35,404 bases of DNA from an uncultured Collinsella sp. (GTDB taxonomy: Bacteria; Actinomycetota; Coriobacteriia; Coriobacteriales; Coriobacteriaceae), in assembly GCA_958427975.1 (NCBI GenBank), contig CAUAEH010000018.1, forward strand, positions 1-35,404. Reading direction: 5' to 3'. This document shows, piece by piece, positions 16,152 through 23,276 of this stretch. The position numbers and the translations under genes are program-made. The notes under the pieces were generated by a model, which was not told the origin of the DNA, searched no databases, and worked only from the letters and a program-made list of their open reading frames with translations. Positions within the stretch are counted from its first letter, which is position 1. Every line of letters starts with the position of its first letter.

Positions 16152-17579
16152 CTATGCCTCGACGGTGCCCAGATCGAAGCCAAAGTAGCGAACGGAATTG
16201 TTGTAGCTGATATCGCGCACGATGGTGCCCAGCAGCTCCATGTCGGCCGGATACTTGCCCTGCTCAACCCACTCGCCGATCACGCTGCACAGCACGCGAC
16301 GGAAATACTCGTGGCGCGGGTAGGACAAGAAGGAGCGGGAGTCGGTGAGCATGCCGACAAAGTTGCCCAGGACGCCCTCGTTGGCCAGAGCCGTGAGCTG
16401 CTCGCGCATACCGACCTCGTTGTCGTTGAACCACCAGGCGGAACCGTTCTGGATCTTACCGGCAGTCGGAGCCTCCTGGAAACAGCCCATCACGGTATCG
16501 ATCATGGTGTTGTCGATGGGATTCAAGCTGTACAGGATGGTCTTGGGCAAGCCGCAGGTCTCCTGGATGGAGTTGAGGAAATCGGCGAGCTGGTCGGACG
16601 GCGTGTAGTTGGAGATGCAGTCATAACCGGTATCGGGGCCGAGCTTGGCAAACATGGCGCGGTTGTTGTCGCGCTTGCAGCCAAAGTGCAGCTGCATGGC
16701 CCAGCCCAGGCGGACATACTCGCCGGCGACAAACTGCATAAAGGCGGTCTTGTACTTGAGGACCTCTTCCTCGGTGAGCGGCTCGGCAGCCAGGCCCTTG
16801 GCAAAGATGGCCTCAATCTCATCGGCGGTAGCCGGGACATACATAACGTAGTCGAGTGCGTGGTCGGAGGCGCGGCAGCCCAGCTCGTGGGCAACATCGT
16901 AGCGCTTGGAGATGGCGGACTTCATGCCCTCAAAGTCGCTGACCTCAATGCCGGCAACCTCGGAAAGGTGCTTGCAGTAGTCGGCGAACTCCTGGCCGCG
17001 CTCGATGCGCAGAGCGGCGTCGGGGCGCATGGCGGGAACGACCTGAACGTCAAAACTGTCATCGGCGGCAATCTTCTTGTGCCACTCAAAGCTGTCGGCG
17101 GGGTCGTCGGTAGTGCAGATCATGCGGACGTTGGACTGCTTGATCAGGTTGCGGCAGGTAAAGCTGGCCTCGGCGAGCTTGGCGTTGGCAAGGTCCCAGA
17201 CCTCCTGGGCAGTCTTGCCGTTGAGGACGCCCTCGTAGCCAAAGTAGCGCTTAAGCTCCAGGTGGCTCCACTCAAAGACGGGGTTGCCAACGCAGCGACC
17301 CAGGGTCTCGGCCCACTTTTGGAACTTCTCGCGAGCAGGGGCGTCGCCAGTGATAAAACGCTCGTCGACGCCGTTGGCACGCATCAGGCGCCACTTGTAG
17401 TGGTCGCCGCCCAGCCAAACCTCGGTGATGTTCTCGAAACGCTTGTCCTCCCAAATCTCCTTAGGAGAAATGTGGCAGTGATAGTCGACGATAGGCATGC
17501 CCTCGGCAAAGTTGTGGAACAGCTCCTCGCCGGTCTTGGTGCTCAGCAGGAAATCCTGATCGTCCATGAAGTTTTTCAT
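16152..17579 (-). CDS. uxaC: Glucuronate/galacturonate isomerase
   Basis: 475 residues from the ATG at 17579 (ribosome binding site AAAGGGG), close to the 465-475 of UxaC. A longer in-frame reading from a GTG at 17648 would start inside the operator palindrome and is rejected. Amidohydrolase-fold metal motif YHCHISPKEI is at about residues 33-42; other typical segments are WLGGDHYKWRLMRANG (about 56) and the C-terminal YPRHEYFRRVLCSVIGEW (about 430). It converts D-galacturonate to D-tagaturonate (and D-glucuronate to D-fructuronate). It is the first gene of the operon; two LacI-type operators lie just upstream. Confidence 0.93.
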   Translation of the reverse strand: MKNFMDDQDFLLSTKTGEELFHNFAEGMPIVDYHCHISPKEIWEDKRFENITEVWLGGDHYKWRLMRANGVDERFITGDAPAREKFQKWAETLGRCVGNPVFEWSHLELKRYFGYEGVLNGKTAQEVWDLANAKLAEASFTCRNLIKQSNVRMICTTDDPADSFEWHKKIAADDSFDVQVVPAMRPDAALRIERGQEFADYCKHLSEVAGIEVSDFEGMKSAISKRYDVAHELGCRASDHALDYVMYVPATADEIEAIFAKGLAAEPLTEEEVLKYKTAFMQFVAGEYVRLGWAMQLHFGCKRDNNRAMFAKLGPDTGYDCISNYTPSDQLADFLNSIQETCGLPKTILYSLNPIDNTMIDTVMGCFQEAPTAGKIQNGSAWWFNDNEVGMREQLTALANEGVLGNFVGMLTDSRSFLSYPRHEYFRRVLCSVIGEWVEQGKYPADMELLGTIVRDISYNNSVRYFGFDLGTVEA

Positions 17580-17632
17580 CAAACAACCCCTTTGTTTGCG
17601 GAGCGGGCGCACAATACGCTCGTCATCCTCTA

Positions 17633-17684
17633 GGTGAACGTTCACCATCTTAGTGCAAAATGCGTTACAAGGTGAACGTTCACT
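17633..17684 (-). promoter_or_regulatory. Twin LacI-type operators of the uxa operon
   Basis: Two palindromes, GGTGAACGTTCACC at 17633-17646 and GGTGAACGTTCACT at 17671-17684, share the 12-bp core GTGAACGTTCAC with centre-to-centre distance 38 bp. They lie between uxaC and the LacI-family gene. On the minus strand TTCACC (overlapping the upstream operator) and TAAGAT are spaced 18 bp and form a plausible -35/-10 pair, so a repressor bound at both sites would bracket the promoter. The repressor is presumably the LacI-type protein encoded at 17864-18943. Confidence 0.8.
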
Positions 17685-17766
17685 TAACCATCATGGGGCG
17701 AACGGTAGGTTTTGACCGCTTAACGGTTGCCGAGCCATGGACCCTGCGTTGGATCGGCACAAAGAA

Positions 17767-17800
17767 AGGCCGCTGACGGCAGATTCGCCATCAGCGGCCT
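17767..17800 (-). terminator. Terminator of the uxa-linked LacI regulator gene
   Basis: AGGCCGCTGACGGC (17767-17780) pairs with GCCATCAGCGGCCT (17787-17800), with one mismatch and a 6-nt loop; read leftward it is followed by TTCTTT. It ends the regulator transcript before the uxa promoter. Confidence 0.8.
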
Positions 17801-17863
17801 TCGAAACAATTTTTCAATCCCCAGCCAAAAAGTACGCGACAAGTAGGGAACTCCCTAAACGCA

Positions 17864-18943
17864 TTAGATTCCGGCGAGCTCGCAGTAACGATCGACGTTG
17901 CTGGCAAACACCATCTCAACAGCCCCCTTTTGCACAGGCTCCGCCGGCGTCTTTCCCCACAGCAGGTAATCGCCTAAGGTCTTGGCGCCTCGATATGCCA
18001 GACTCACCGGGTCCTTGTAAACGATGTTGGTAAAGATGCCCCGACGCAAAGCCAGCGCACTTTCTGGGAACAGATCGTTGCCAATCACCATTACTTCGCC
18101 GGCCTTGTTAGCCGCGACAAGCGCATCGGCAATCAGCTCAGAGCCCACGGCGAACACGCTGCAGATCAACTCGGGGGCTTCCGATGACTTTAGACGCTGG
18201 TTGAGTTCGTGCTCGAGCTGCTTGACCTGGGCATGAGCACCGGTCAGATCCTCGACCTGCCAGGGAACATTGTGCTCGCGAAGGTAATTGTGGAAGGCGC
18301 GAGCGGTCAAATAGTGCGAGTCGGTGTAGGGGTCGCCCGCCAATAAAAGCACGCGGGTATCGGTCCCAGAAGCGTGAACCAGGTTGGCCGCCTGCTCGGC
18401 CATCAGGCTTCCCGCCGTGGAGTAGTCGGCCAAACTAGCGCCCAGGCGATCGAGGTGAGGACGGTCACCGTCGACAAGCTCAATCGTCACGCCCGCCTCG
18501 GCGATCTGCCCCAAAAGCTCAGTCGCACGATCGTCGCCCGGCGCATAGGCGAGCAAGCCATCAATCTTCTCGCCCACCTGCAGACGCTCGTCGATTTGCT
18601 CGAGTGCATCAGCGTAGCCGCCCACGCCAAATTCAACGCGCTCAACCGTAATGCCCCGGTCGATGACCTCCTGCTCAAAGCGGTTGCAGCCTTCCCACAG
18701 GTAACGGAAAAAGTACGCTCCCTCGCGCGATGCGCGGGGCAGGCAAAACACCAGGTTGATATCCTTGCGGCGCAGGCTCGAGGCACTCGTATTGCGATGG
18801 TAACCCATGGCCTCGGCCTTAGCATTCACCTTGGAGCGCACGGATTCGCTCACGCCGGCCTTACCCGTCAGGGCCTTGTGCACGGTATTGATGGAAACGC
18901 CAAGCTCGGCGGCTATGTCCTTCATGGTTACGCGAGCGCTCAT
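17864..18943 (-). CDS. LacI-family regulator, probable repressor of the uxa operon
   Basis: 359 residues. The N-terminal LacI helix-turn-helix is clear (MKDIAAELGVSINTVHKALTGKAGVSESVRSKV, about residues 7-39), followed by the hinge region (MGYHRNTSASSLRR). The rest is a periplasmic-binding-protein-like ligand domain with sugar-binding type segments (LAYAPGDDRATELL, then VLLLAGDPYTDSHYLTARAF, then VMVIGNDLFPESALALRRG). It lies directly upstream of uxaC in the same direction, with its own terminator and with two palindromic operators in between, so it is likely to control uronate catabolism with a pathway intermediate as inducer. The effector cannot be read from the sequence. Confidence 0.88.
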   Translation of the reverse strand: MSARVTMKDIAAELGVSINTVHKALTGKAGVSESVRSKVNAKAEAMGYHRNTSASSLRRKDINLVFCLPRASREGAYFFRYLWEGCNRFEQEVIDRGITVERVEFGVGGYADALEQIDERLQVGEKIDGLLAYAPGDDRATELLGQIAEAGVTIELVDGDRPHLDRLGASLADYSTAGSLMAEQAANLVHASGTDTRVLLLAGDPYTDSHYLTARAFHNYLREHNVPWQVEDLTGAHAQVKQLEHELNQRLKSSEAPELICSVFAVGSELIADALVAANKAGEVMVIGNDLFPESALALRRGIFTNIVYKDPVSLAYRGAKTLGDYLLWGKTPAEPVQKGAVEMVFASNVDRYCELAGI

Positions 18944-19040
18944 GGGGATACTCCGTTATAGATAAGTTGCCAATTAACAGTACAGGTAACGATACCCCAA
19001 AATCACTCTACAACTCGCCGCGCTCTCCCTCAAATGCGCA

Positions 19041-19074
19041 AAGCGCCCCGCGAATGGATGCTCGCGAGGCGCTT
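19041..19074 (-). terminator. Hairpin terminator of the FeoB-associated gene
   Basis: AAGCGCCCCGCGA (19041-19053) pairs with TCGCGAGGCGCTT (19062-19074) with one mismatch. Read leftward it follows the small gene by about 14 nt; the T-run is short. Confidence 0.65.
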
Positions 19075-19087
19075 GGATATCTGGACC

Positions 19088-19288
19088 TTATTTGATACCG
19101 CGGCCCAAGTCTTCGGCGATTTTGTCTACGCCCTTAAGTGCAGCGCACGTCTTTTTGTTGGAGCAATGCCCCGTACAAACGCCACCCTGAGCGCAGTCGG
19201 CGCAGGTGCCCTTGCGGTAGATGCGCACGCATACCGCGACAAACGCAACGCCGATAACAGCCAGTACAACAATATCGATAGGTGCCAT
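19088..19288 (-). CDS. FeoB-associated Cys-rich membrane protein
   Basis: 66 residues: one N-terminal membrane helix (about residues 3-22), then a short basic stretch and a Cys cluster TCADCAQGGVCTGHC (about 28-42) with a further Cys at about 48. This is the layout of the small FeoB-associated (FeoC-position) proteins encoded after feoB in many anaerobes. The ATG has a strong AGAGGAGG site at a 7-nt spacing. It lies beyond the feoB terminator, so it may depend on read-through or its own promoter. A role in assembling or gating FeoB, perhaps by binding iron or an Fe-S cluster, is inferred from its constant genomic position. Confidence 0.82.
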   Translation of the reverse strand: MAPIDIVVLAVIGVAFVAVCVRIYRKGTCADCAQGGVCTGHCSNKKTCAALKGVDKIAEDLGRGIK

Positions 19289-19338
19289 AGCAAGCCTCCT
19301 CTAGTTAACCATCACTTACTTTACCCCATTCTCCACCT

Positions 19339-19365
19339 ACCAAATAGGGACAGGTTTATTTTGGT
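19339..19365. repeat. Small imperfect palindrome with GGGACAGG core
   Basis: ACCAAATA (19339-19346) and TATTTTGGT (19357-19365) flank GGGACAGGTT. The GGGACAGG octamer also opens the first unit of the hairpin array at 29761. It lies in the gap between the feoB terminator and the small Cys-rich gene. It may belong to a family of extragenic palindromes in this genome. Confidence 0.4.
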
Positions 19366-19401
19366 CGGTTTTATCTGCGGAAACGCCACATCTCCCCCAC
19401 C

Positions 19402-19434
19402 AAAAAGCCCGAGTGTCGCTGGGACACCCGGGCT
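19402..19434 (-). terminator. Rho-independent terminator of feoB
   Basis: AGCCCGAGTGTC (19406-19417) pairs with GACACCCGGGCT (19423-19434), with one mismatch and a 5-nt loop. Read leftward the stem runs into TTTTT (19402-19406). Confidence 0.85.
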
Positions 19435-19463
19435 CGTGGAAAGGGGTTAATCCTTATTCGGAC

Positions 19464-21791
19464 TTAAGCGGAAACTGCGGCGGAAGCAGTGTTGGTCTCG
19501 TCCTCGTCGGTCCATGCATGCTTGGGCATGGGACGGAAGATCTGGAAGAGCATCGCAACCAGCAGCACGATGGCCACAATCGTCCAGATACCAAACTGTC
19601 CAAGAACAAGCAAGTTGTAGAACTGGTTGATGAACAGGCCGATCACCCAAGCGAAGGCGCACTCGTAACCGATGGCGATCGCAGTCCACTTGCCGGAATC
19701 CATCTGGTTGCGGATGGTGCCAATGGCGGCAAAGCACGGAGCGCACAGCAGGTTGAAGGCGCCGAAGGCAACGCAAGCGCCCATGGTGGGGAACATGCCG
19801 GCAAACGCGGTCCACAGGCTCGGGTCGGTCTCGCCCGCGTCGGCGACGGACAGCAGCGAGCCGGCGGTGGCGACGACGTTCTCCTTGGCGACGAGGCCAG
19901 AGACAGTCAGCGCGGTGGCCTGCCAGGTGCTAAAGCCGAGCGGGGCGAAGATCCAAGCGACCAGGTTGCCCAGCATGGCAAGCACGGAGTAGTCCATAAA
20001 CTCCTCGGGGATGCCGTCCATCGCAGGCAGGAAGCCAAAGGAACCGTTATAGCTACCAAAGTTGGAGAGGAACCAAACGACGACGGTGGACGCAAAGATG
20101 ACCGTGCCGGCCTTCTTGATAAAGGCCCAGCAGCGCTCCCACACGTGCAGCGCCCAGGAACGGATCGCCGGGAAGTGGTAGGCAGGAAGCTCCATGACAA
20201 ACGGGGTCGGACGGCCGGCGAAGAGCTTGGTCTTCTTGAGCATGAGGCCCGAGGCGATGACGGCAAAGACGCCCAGGAAGTAGAAAAGCGGGCTGATCCA
20301 TGCGGCCGTGGTGGAAGAATCGCCAATGATGGAGCCCATGAGCAGGGCGATGATCGGCAGCTTGGCGCCGCAGGGGATGAACGTGGTGGTCATGACCGTC
20401 ATGCGGCGGTCCTTCTCGTTCTCGATGGTCTTGGTGGCCATGACGCCGGGGACGCCGCAGCCTGAGGACACGAGCATGGGGATGAACGACTTACCGGACA
20501 GGCCAAAGCGGCGGAACACGCGGTCCATGATAAAGGCGACGCGGGCCATGTAGCCGCAGTCCTCCAGGAAGGACAGCATCACGAACAGCAGGAACATCTG
20601 CGGCACAAAGCCGAAGATGGCGCCCAGGCCGCCAACGATACCGTCGCAGACCAGCGAATCGACCAGGCCACCGTCCTCGGTGCCACCCGCCACGAGGGCG
20701 TCGTGCACCATGGTGGTGATACCCGGGACATAGGGGCCGTACTGTGCCGGGTCGACCGAGTCGGCGTCGTCACCCGCGGCCTCGACAGCTGCGTCGTAGG
20801 CGTCGCGACCCTGGCCGAGCACATACCAGCCGTCGGTGCCGAAGAGCTGGTCGTTGGTGAAGTCGGTCACCGTGCCGCCCAAGGTAGAAACGGCGATGTA
20901 GTACACGCAGAACATGATGACCACAAAGATCGGCAGGCCCAGGATACGATTGGTAACCACGCGGTCGATCTTCTCGGAGGTGCTCATCTTGGCCGGAGCC
21001 TTGGTCATGCACTCATCGATGATGTGCGCGATGACGCCATAGCGCTCACCGGTGATGATGGACTCGGCATCGTCGTCGCAGTCCTGCTCGCACTGGGCGA
21101 CCAGCTCCTCCACGCGAGCAGCCTTCTCCTTAGTGAGGTTGATGAGCTTGCAGGCGTCTGCATCACGCTCGAACAGCTTGACAGCGTAGTAGCGGCGCTT
21201 GTTGGCGGGAACGCTCGCCGGCAGGTTGTTCTCGATATGCGTCAGAACGTCCTCGATGGAGGAGTCGAACTTGTGCTCCGGCACCTGGCCCTTGGAAGCA
21301 GCGGACTTCTTGACCTGCTCGAAGAGCTCCTTGATGCCCTTGTTCTTAAGAGCCGAGATCATCATGACCGGGCAGCCGAGCTTCTTGGAGAGCTTGTCCG
21401 TGTCGATCTTATCGCCGTTCTTCTCGACCAGGTCGGCCATGTTGAGGGCAACGACCACGGGCAGGCCGGTCTCGATAACCTGAAGCGCCAGGTACAGGTT
21501 ACGCTCGAGGTTGGTGGCATCGACGACTTGGACGACAACATCGGGCTCGCCGCTCATGAGGTAATCGCGCGAGCATTGCTCCTCGGGGCTGTAGGGGGAA
21601 AGCGAGTAGATGCCGGGGAGGTCCGTGATGGTAACGTTCTTGTCGCTTAGGAGCTTGGCCTCCTTTTTCTCAACCGTGACGCCGGGCCAGTTGCCAACGT
21701 AGCCGTTGGCGCCGGTGATCAGGTTGAAAAGCGTGGTCTTGCCGCAGTTGGGGTTACCCGCCAGCGCGACATGGATCTGAGAATCCGCCAT
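19464..21791 (-). CDS. feoB: Ferrous iron transporter FeoB
   Basis: 775 residues, usual for FeoB. The cytoplasmic G-protein domain has G1 GNPNCGKT (about residues 12-19), G3 DLPG (about 57-60) and G4 NMAD (about 118). A helical spacer follows (to about 270). The membrane part has the two gate motifs: GCGVPG (about 427) and PCGAKLPI (about 458). It imports Fe2+ across the cytoplasmic membrane, driven or gated by GTP hydrolysis. The operon order is feoA-feoA-feoB, followed by the FeoB-associated peptide. An AAGTTAG-N6-CTAACTT palindrome lies 76-95 nt upstream of the start, between feoA and feoB. The ATG at 21791 has a GAAGAAGG ribosome binding site. Confidence 0.95.
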   Translation of the reverse strand: MADSQIHVALAGNPNCGKTTLFNLITGANGYVGNWPGVTVEKKEAKLLSDKNVTITDLPGIYSLSPYSPEEQCSRDYLMSGEPDVVVQVVDATNLERNLYLALQVIETGLPVVVALNMADLVEKNGDKIDTDKLSKKLGCPVMMISALKNKGIKELFEQVKKSAASKGQVPEHKFDSSIEDVLTHIENNLPASVPANKRRYYAVKLFERDADACKLINLTKEKAARVEELVAQCEQDCDDDAESIITGERYGVIAHIIDECMTKAPAKMSTSEKIDRVVTNRILGLPIFVVIMFCVYYIAVSTLGGTVTDFTNDQLFGTDGWYVLGQGRDAYDAAVEAAGDDADSVDPAQYGPYVPGITTMVHDALVAGGTEDGGLVDSLVCDGIVGGLGAIFGFVPQMFLLFVMLSFLEDCGYMARVAFIMDRVFRRFGLSGKSFIPMLVSSGCGVPGVMATKTIENEKDRRMTVMTTTFIPCGAKLPIIALLMGSIIGDSSTTAAWISPLFYFLGVFAVIASGLMLKKTKLFAGRPTPFVMELPAYHFPAIRSWALHVWERCWAFIKKAGTVIFASTVVVWFLSNFGSYNGSFGFLPAMDGIPEEFMDYSVLAMLGNLVAWIFAPLGFSTWQATALTVSGLVAKENVVATAGSLLSVADAGETDPSLWTAFAGMFPTMGACVAFGAFNLLCAPCFAAIGTIRNQMDSGKWTAIAIGYECAFAWVIGLFINQFYNLLVLGQFGIWTIVAIVLLVAMLFQIFRPMPKHAWTDEDETNTASAAVSA

Positions 21792-21866
21792 TCAATCCTT
21801 CTTCCTTGTGTGCCTGCGCTGCTTTCTCCGCGCAGGCTGGATAATGTGCTTCAAAGATGCTGCATT

Positions 21867-21886
21867 AAGTTAGAAAAACCTAACTT
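21867..21886. promoter_or_regulatory. Iron-box-like palindrome upstream of feoB
   Basis: AAGTTAG-AAAAAC-CTAACTT is a perfect 7-bp inverted repeat with a 6-bp spacer. It resembles DtxR/IdeR sites (GTTAG ... CTAAC half-sites) in sequence, though the spacer is longer than the usual consensus. It lies between feoA and feoB, hinting at an internal iron-controlled promoter for feoB. The binding protein is not in this window. Confidence 0.6.
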
Positions 21887-21914
21887 TATCTGCAGAAATA
21901 TACGTCGTGAGCCC

Positions 21915-22136
21915 TTACTGGACCTCGACGACGGCGGCCTCCTCCTTGCGGATGGAAAGCTCGTAGCCGCGCACGTTGATCTCGACCGGATCACCGAGCG
22001 GCGCGACCTTCACGACCTTGAACGAAGTGCCCTTGATGAGCCCCAGGTCCATAAGGTGGCGGCGAAGCGCACCCTCACCGTGAAGCTTGACGATGGTAGA
22101 GCTCTCGCCCACCTTAACGTCACCCAACGTCTTCAT
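21915..22136 (-). CDS. feoA: FeoA domain protein (second copy, next to feoB)
   Basis: 73 residues forming a single SH3-like FeoA domain: LGDVKVGESSTIVKLHGEG, then LRRHLMDLGLIKGTSFKV and a C-terminal YELSIRKEEAAVVEV strand. It is a small cytosolic partner that modulates FeoB. It is one of two adjacent feoA genes; the gap to feoB (123 nt) holds an iron-box-like palindrome. Confidence 0.92.
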   Translation of the reverse strand: MKTLGDVKVGESSTIVKLHGEGALRRHLMDLGLIKGTSFKVVKVAPLGDPVEINVRGYELSIRKEEAAVVEVQ

Positions 22137-22175
22137 CCTCTTGTCCCCCTTTCGGTTTTTATGAAATGCTGCGGA

Positions 22176-22418
22176 CTAACCGACGGTCATAATGTGCATG
22201 GCAACCTTGGAATCGATGCCAAAGCGTGCGCCCAGCACCGTGACGATGATATTGGCGCCACTCGAGCTCACCACGTGGATTTCGTTGCCCTCGACAAAGC
22301 CGAGGTCTTTGAGGTGGTGTTTCATGTCCTCATTGCCCTTTACACGCGACACGCGCACGGTTTCGCCCGCTTTTACCATCGAAAGCGGCATGGCCGGCAT
22401 CTGCGGTCCGCAAGACAT
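22176..22418 (-). CDS. feoA: FeoA domain protein (first copy)
   Basis: 80 residues with a FeoA domain (LSMVKAGETVRVSRVKGNE, then MKHHLKDLGFVEGNEIHVV, then ARFGIDSKVAMHIMTVG). It differs clearly from the neighbouring copy, with an N-terminal MSCGPQMPAMP extension containing a Cys, so the pair is not a recent duplication. It is the first gene of the feo operon; its ATG at 22418 follows TTAGGAGCC. Two-FeoA arrangements are common in Firmicutes and Coriobacteria. Confidence 0.92.
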   Translation of the reverse strand: MSCGPQMPAMPLSMVKAGETVRVSRVKGNEDMKHHLKDLGFVEGNEIHVVSSSGANIIVTVLGARFGIDSKVAMHIMTVG

Positions 22419-22460
22419 GAGTGGCTCCTAACGTCAGTTCGTCCTCAACATCGACGCGTT

Positions 22461-22514
22461 AAAAGTTAGCCACGTCTATGTTCGCTATAGTAAACTAGCA
22501 CGTGGTTAACTTTT
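22461..22514 (-). promoter_or_regulatory. Feo promoter region with 14-bp inverted repeat
   Basis: AAAAGTTAGCCACG (22461-22474) and CGTGGTTAACTTTT (22501-22514) are complementary at 13 of 14 positions and flank 26 bp that carry a TATAG/TACTAT-like -10 region on the minus strand. Each arm includes an A-rich GTTAG/GTTAA half-site like the one before feoB. The arrangement suggests one metal-dependent repressor bound on both sides of the feoA promoter. Confidence 0.6.
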
Positions 22515-22606
22515 TGGAAAGGGTCCTGTTCAGTTTTTCGAAAAAGTTTCCTATACGAAACAAAAGGGCGCGGCAAAGGACCATCCTTTACCACGCCCTA
22601 TCATGC

Positions 22607-22855
22607 CTAGAGCGAGAGATTTCTGATCGATGTGACGCAGGAGGCCTCATCCACGCCCGAAACACGAAAGACGACGTTTTCGCCGCACTCACCATAGAGG
22701 GCCATGAGCCCCATGACATCGCGGCCATCCGTGTGGCGGTCGCCGATACTGACTGACACGTCACTACGGTGCTTGGCAATGATGTCATAGAGCAGCGCAA
22801 CCGGGCGGGCATGTAATCCCAACGGATCTTTAATCGTCTTTGTAAACTCGACCAT
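22607..22855 (-). CDS. ptsH: HPr phosphocarrier protein with Asp at position 46
   Basis: 82 residues from the ATG at 22855, which has a GGGAGGGG ribosome binding site (the in-frame extension to 22900 is rejected). The phosphoryl-accepting His15 is in DPLGLHARPVALL (residues 10-22), so it can carry phosphate from enzyme I to PTS permeases. In the second signature, the Ser46 that HPr kinase phosphorylates in Gram-positive bacteria is Asp (GRDVMGLMAL, residues 44-53). Asp there mimics phospho-Ser. The gene stands alone; no enzyme I is nearby. It could be a specialised HPr (Crh- or NPr-like) rather than the main carrier. Confidence 0.88.
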   Translation of the reverse strand: MVEFTKTIKDPLGLHARPVALLYDIIAKHRSDVSVSIGDRHTDGRDVMGLMALYGECGENVVFRVSGVDEASCVTSIRNLSL

Positions 22856-22948
22856 GTCCCCTCCCGCGGCATCGCACATTCGGCCGGCAAACCCAGCCAC
22901 GTGGTAGTTATTGTAGCGTTAGATGCTTGTCGAGAGCCCCTCTGGATA

Positions 22949-23175
22949 CCCCGTGGTCAAAAAGTGGCAAATATGAGTACTGTCACCAATTTAGTAGCAG
23001 CAAAATCGAGAGCAAATTGCCTACTTTGAGCGATTCGAAGAGGTTGAAAGCCGTCAAACGCCCTTTAAAGGGGGTTAGATAAATTGATTTTGAGTCCATT
23101 TTTGCTCAAAACCGGCCGATAGATATGGCACTTATTTTGCAACAGTACTCATATTTGGCATTTTTGTCCACAGGG
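22949..23175. repeat. About 227-bp non-coding element with 34-35-nt inverted ends
   Basis: The left end (22949-22983; includes GGCAAATATGAGTACTGT) and the reverse complement of the right end (23142-23175; includes GCCAAATATGAGTACTGT) match over about 30 of 34 positions, one arm being a single base longer. The interior of about 158 bp is AT-richer than the genes around it and has no ORF of note; it includes a CCCTTTAAAGGGGG palindrome. It fills the gap between the HPr gene and the APC permease terminator. The form is that of a MITE or a large extragenic palindrome, but it could also be a structured RNA. Other copies cannot be looked for within one window. Confidence 0.65.
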
Positions 23176-23196
23176 CCCAAAATCCATGCTCCAAAA

Positions 23197-23229
23197 CACA
23201 AAAGGAGGGGCCTCGTAAGGCCCCTCCTT
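23197..23229 (-). terminator. Terminator of the APC permease gene
   Basis: AAGGAGGGGCC (23202-23212) pairs perfectly with GGCCCCTCCTT (23219-23229), 6-nt loop; read leftward it is followed by TTGTGTTTT. Confidence 0.85.
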
Positions 23230-23276
23230 AGGAAGGGGAATCGATTTATTCCACAGCCGTAGATTAATCCCAGCTT

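Noticed and set aside
17579..17648. GTG start at 17648 for uxaC
   Set aside because: It lies inside the upstream operator palindrome, has no ribosome binding site, and adds 23 residues absent from UxaC; the ATG at 17579 fits the family length.
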